Source: Microvirga makkahensis (GTDB lineage Bacteria > Pseudomonadota > Alphaproteobacteria > Rhizobiales > Beijerinckiaceae). Taken from it: DNA of 64,000 bases. The DNA lies in NCBI RefSeq assembly GCF_009830105.1, contig NZ_WURB01000004.1, positions 124,001 to 188,000 of the forward strand, read 5' to 3'. The notes beneath the pieces are model-generated. The model was not told where the DNA came from. It ran no database searches and saw nothing but the letters and a program-made list of their open reading frames with translations. This document shows, piece after piece, positions 63,589 to 64,000 of this stretch. Position 1 is the first letter of the stretch; each line of letters opens with the position of its first letter. A program made the translations under genes and the position numbers.

Positions 63589-63879
63589 ATGGCCGCACAA
63601 ATTCCAGACGACCGCGCCCGCCAGGGCGCCTCCGGCCGCCCCGTTCTGGGCGTTCTGCTCGGCTCCCTGCTTCTCCTTGCGATCGCAGTGGGCGGTTACG
63701 TGATTTGGGCGGGTGCCCAGTCGCCCGATGATCCCGGCACGGATGCCGCCCGCTCCGCCACGACGGGTTCCACAACCGGTTCGTCGGATGCCAACCCTAC
63801 GAACCGGATCACGCCGGCAAACCCGGCCTATCCCGCCCCGGAGGCGCAGCCTTCCGCCAACGAGCCCGCGCGTCGCTGA
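63589..63879 (+). CDS. Small single-span membrane protein, 96 aa
   Basis: One hydrophobic helix at about 20-42 (VLGVLLGSLLLLAIAVGGYV) between a short basic cytoplasmic head and a disordered Thr/Ser/Pro/Asn-rich tail outside. No family recognised. A strong terminator follows 17 bp after its stop, supporting it as a real, separately transcribed gene. Confidence 0.65.
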   Translation: MAAQIPDDRARQGASGRPVLGVLLGSLLLLAIAVGGYVIWAGAQSPDDPGTDAARSATTGSTTGSSDANPTNRITPANPAYPAPEAQPSANEPARR

Positions 63880-63896
63880 GTCCCGCTCTTTGGGAA

Positions 63897-63931
63897 AGCC
63901 TGGATGGGGAGGTCCCCATCCAGGCTTTTTT
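63897..63931 (+). terminator. Rho-independent terminator
   Basis: AGCCTGGATGGGGA-GG-TCCCCATCCAGGCT followed by TTTTT: a perfect 14-bp stem, 2-nt loop and T-run, just after the small membrane-protein gene. Confidence 0.93.
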
Positions 63932-64000
63932 GTTGCGCTTCGTCCGTCCGGCGGCGAGTTTTCGCCTTATTGATTCGCGATGAACCAGCCCGCAAGGGGA

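Overview
The window is high-GC DNA from an alphaproteobacterium, most likely a Hyphomicrobiales member near Methylobacterium/Microvirga. This is inferred from the HpnC/HpnD/HpnE squalene genes joined to C30-type carotenoid genes, an HWE-family histidine kinase, DUF1206 and DUF1275 proteins, and a small PHA-system protein. The species cannot be fixed from the sequence alone.

Layout. (1) 1-1823 is chromosome: a secreted SNase-like protein and three small genes. (2) 1824-1900 is an intact tRNA-Arg(CCT). An exact 46-bp copy of its 3' part recurs at 22108-22153, so 1902-22153 (about 20.25 kb, visibly lower GC) is an integrated genomic island. The island has three blocks. The left cargo is hsdR-hsdM-hsdS followed without a gap by a Septu-like ATPase/HNH pair (ptuA/ptuB-like). 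The mobile core is a tyrosine integrase, a VapE-type primase-helicase, an excisionase-like HTH protein and an orphan. The right cargo is McrB/McrC, a T5orf172/GIY-YIG protein and an unrecognised 176-aa protein. The island is essentially a defence island. (3) 22154-27132 is chromosome again: a multi-PAS HWE sensor kinase and an ExbB/ExbD/TonB set. (4) 28167-35500 holds an extradiol dioxygenase divergent from a complete branched-chain-amino-acid-type ABC importer with a MetE-like methyltransferase at its end. (5) 35585-44489 holds membrane proteins, a secreted GH3 beta-glucosidase, a histidine-kinase-like protein with degenerate ATP-binding boxes, an amidoligase/glutamine-amidotransferase pair and a MATE exporter.

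(6) 44468-53635 (minus strand) is a tightly coupled isoprenoid operon: CrtN-like desaturase, CrtP-like desaturase/oxidase, acyltransferase, GT2 glycosyltransferase, a fused HpnC-HpnD protein, HpnE and IspH. From the last desaturase onward each gene overlaps or nearly touches the next. It parallels staphylococcal crtOPQMN, with CrtM replaced by the three-step squalene module, so a squalene-derived, glycosylated and acylated C30 carotenoid is the expected product. No squalene-hopene cyclase is present in the window. (7) 53934-63264 holds an RlpA-like lipoprotein, small conserved proteins and a sugar locus: glycosyltransferase, UDP-galactopyranose mutase, a GH1-like/RmlD-like fusion and a convergent GH2 enzyme.

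The strongest candidate for a new system is the five-gene hsdRMS-ptuAB-like operon. Its gene junctions imply one translational unit and suggest a type I restriction complex guarding, or guarded by, an ATPase/HNH effector. Function is inferred throughout from motifs and gene order; no database search was possible.
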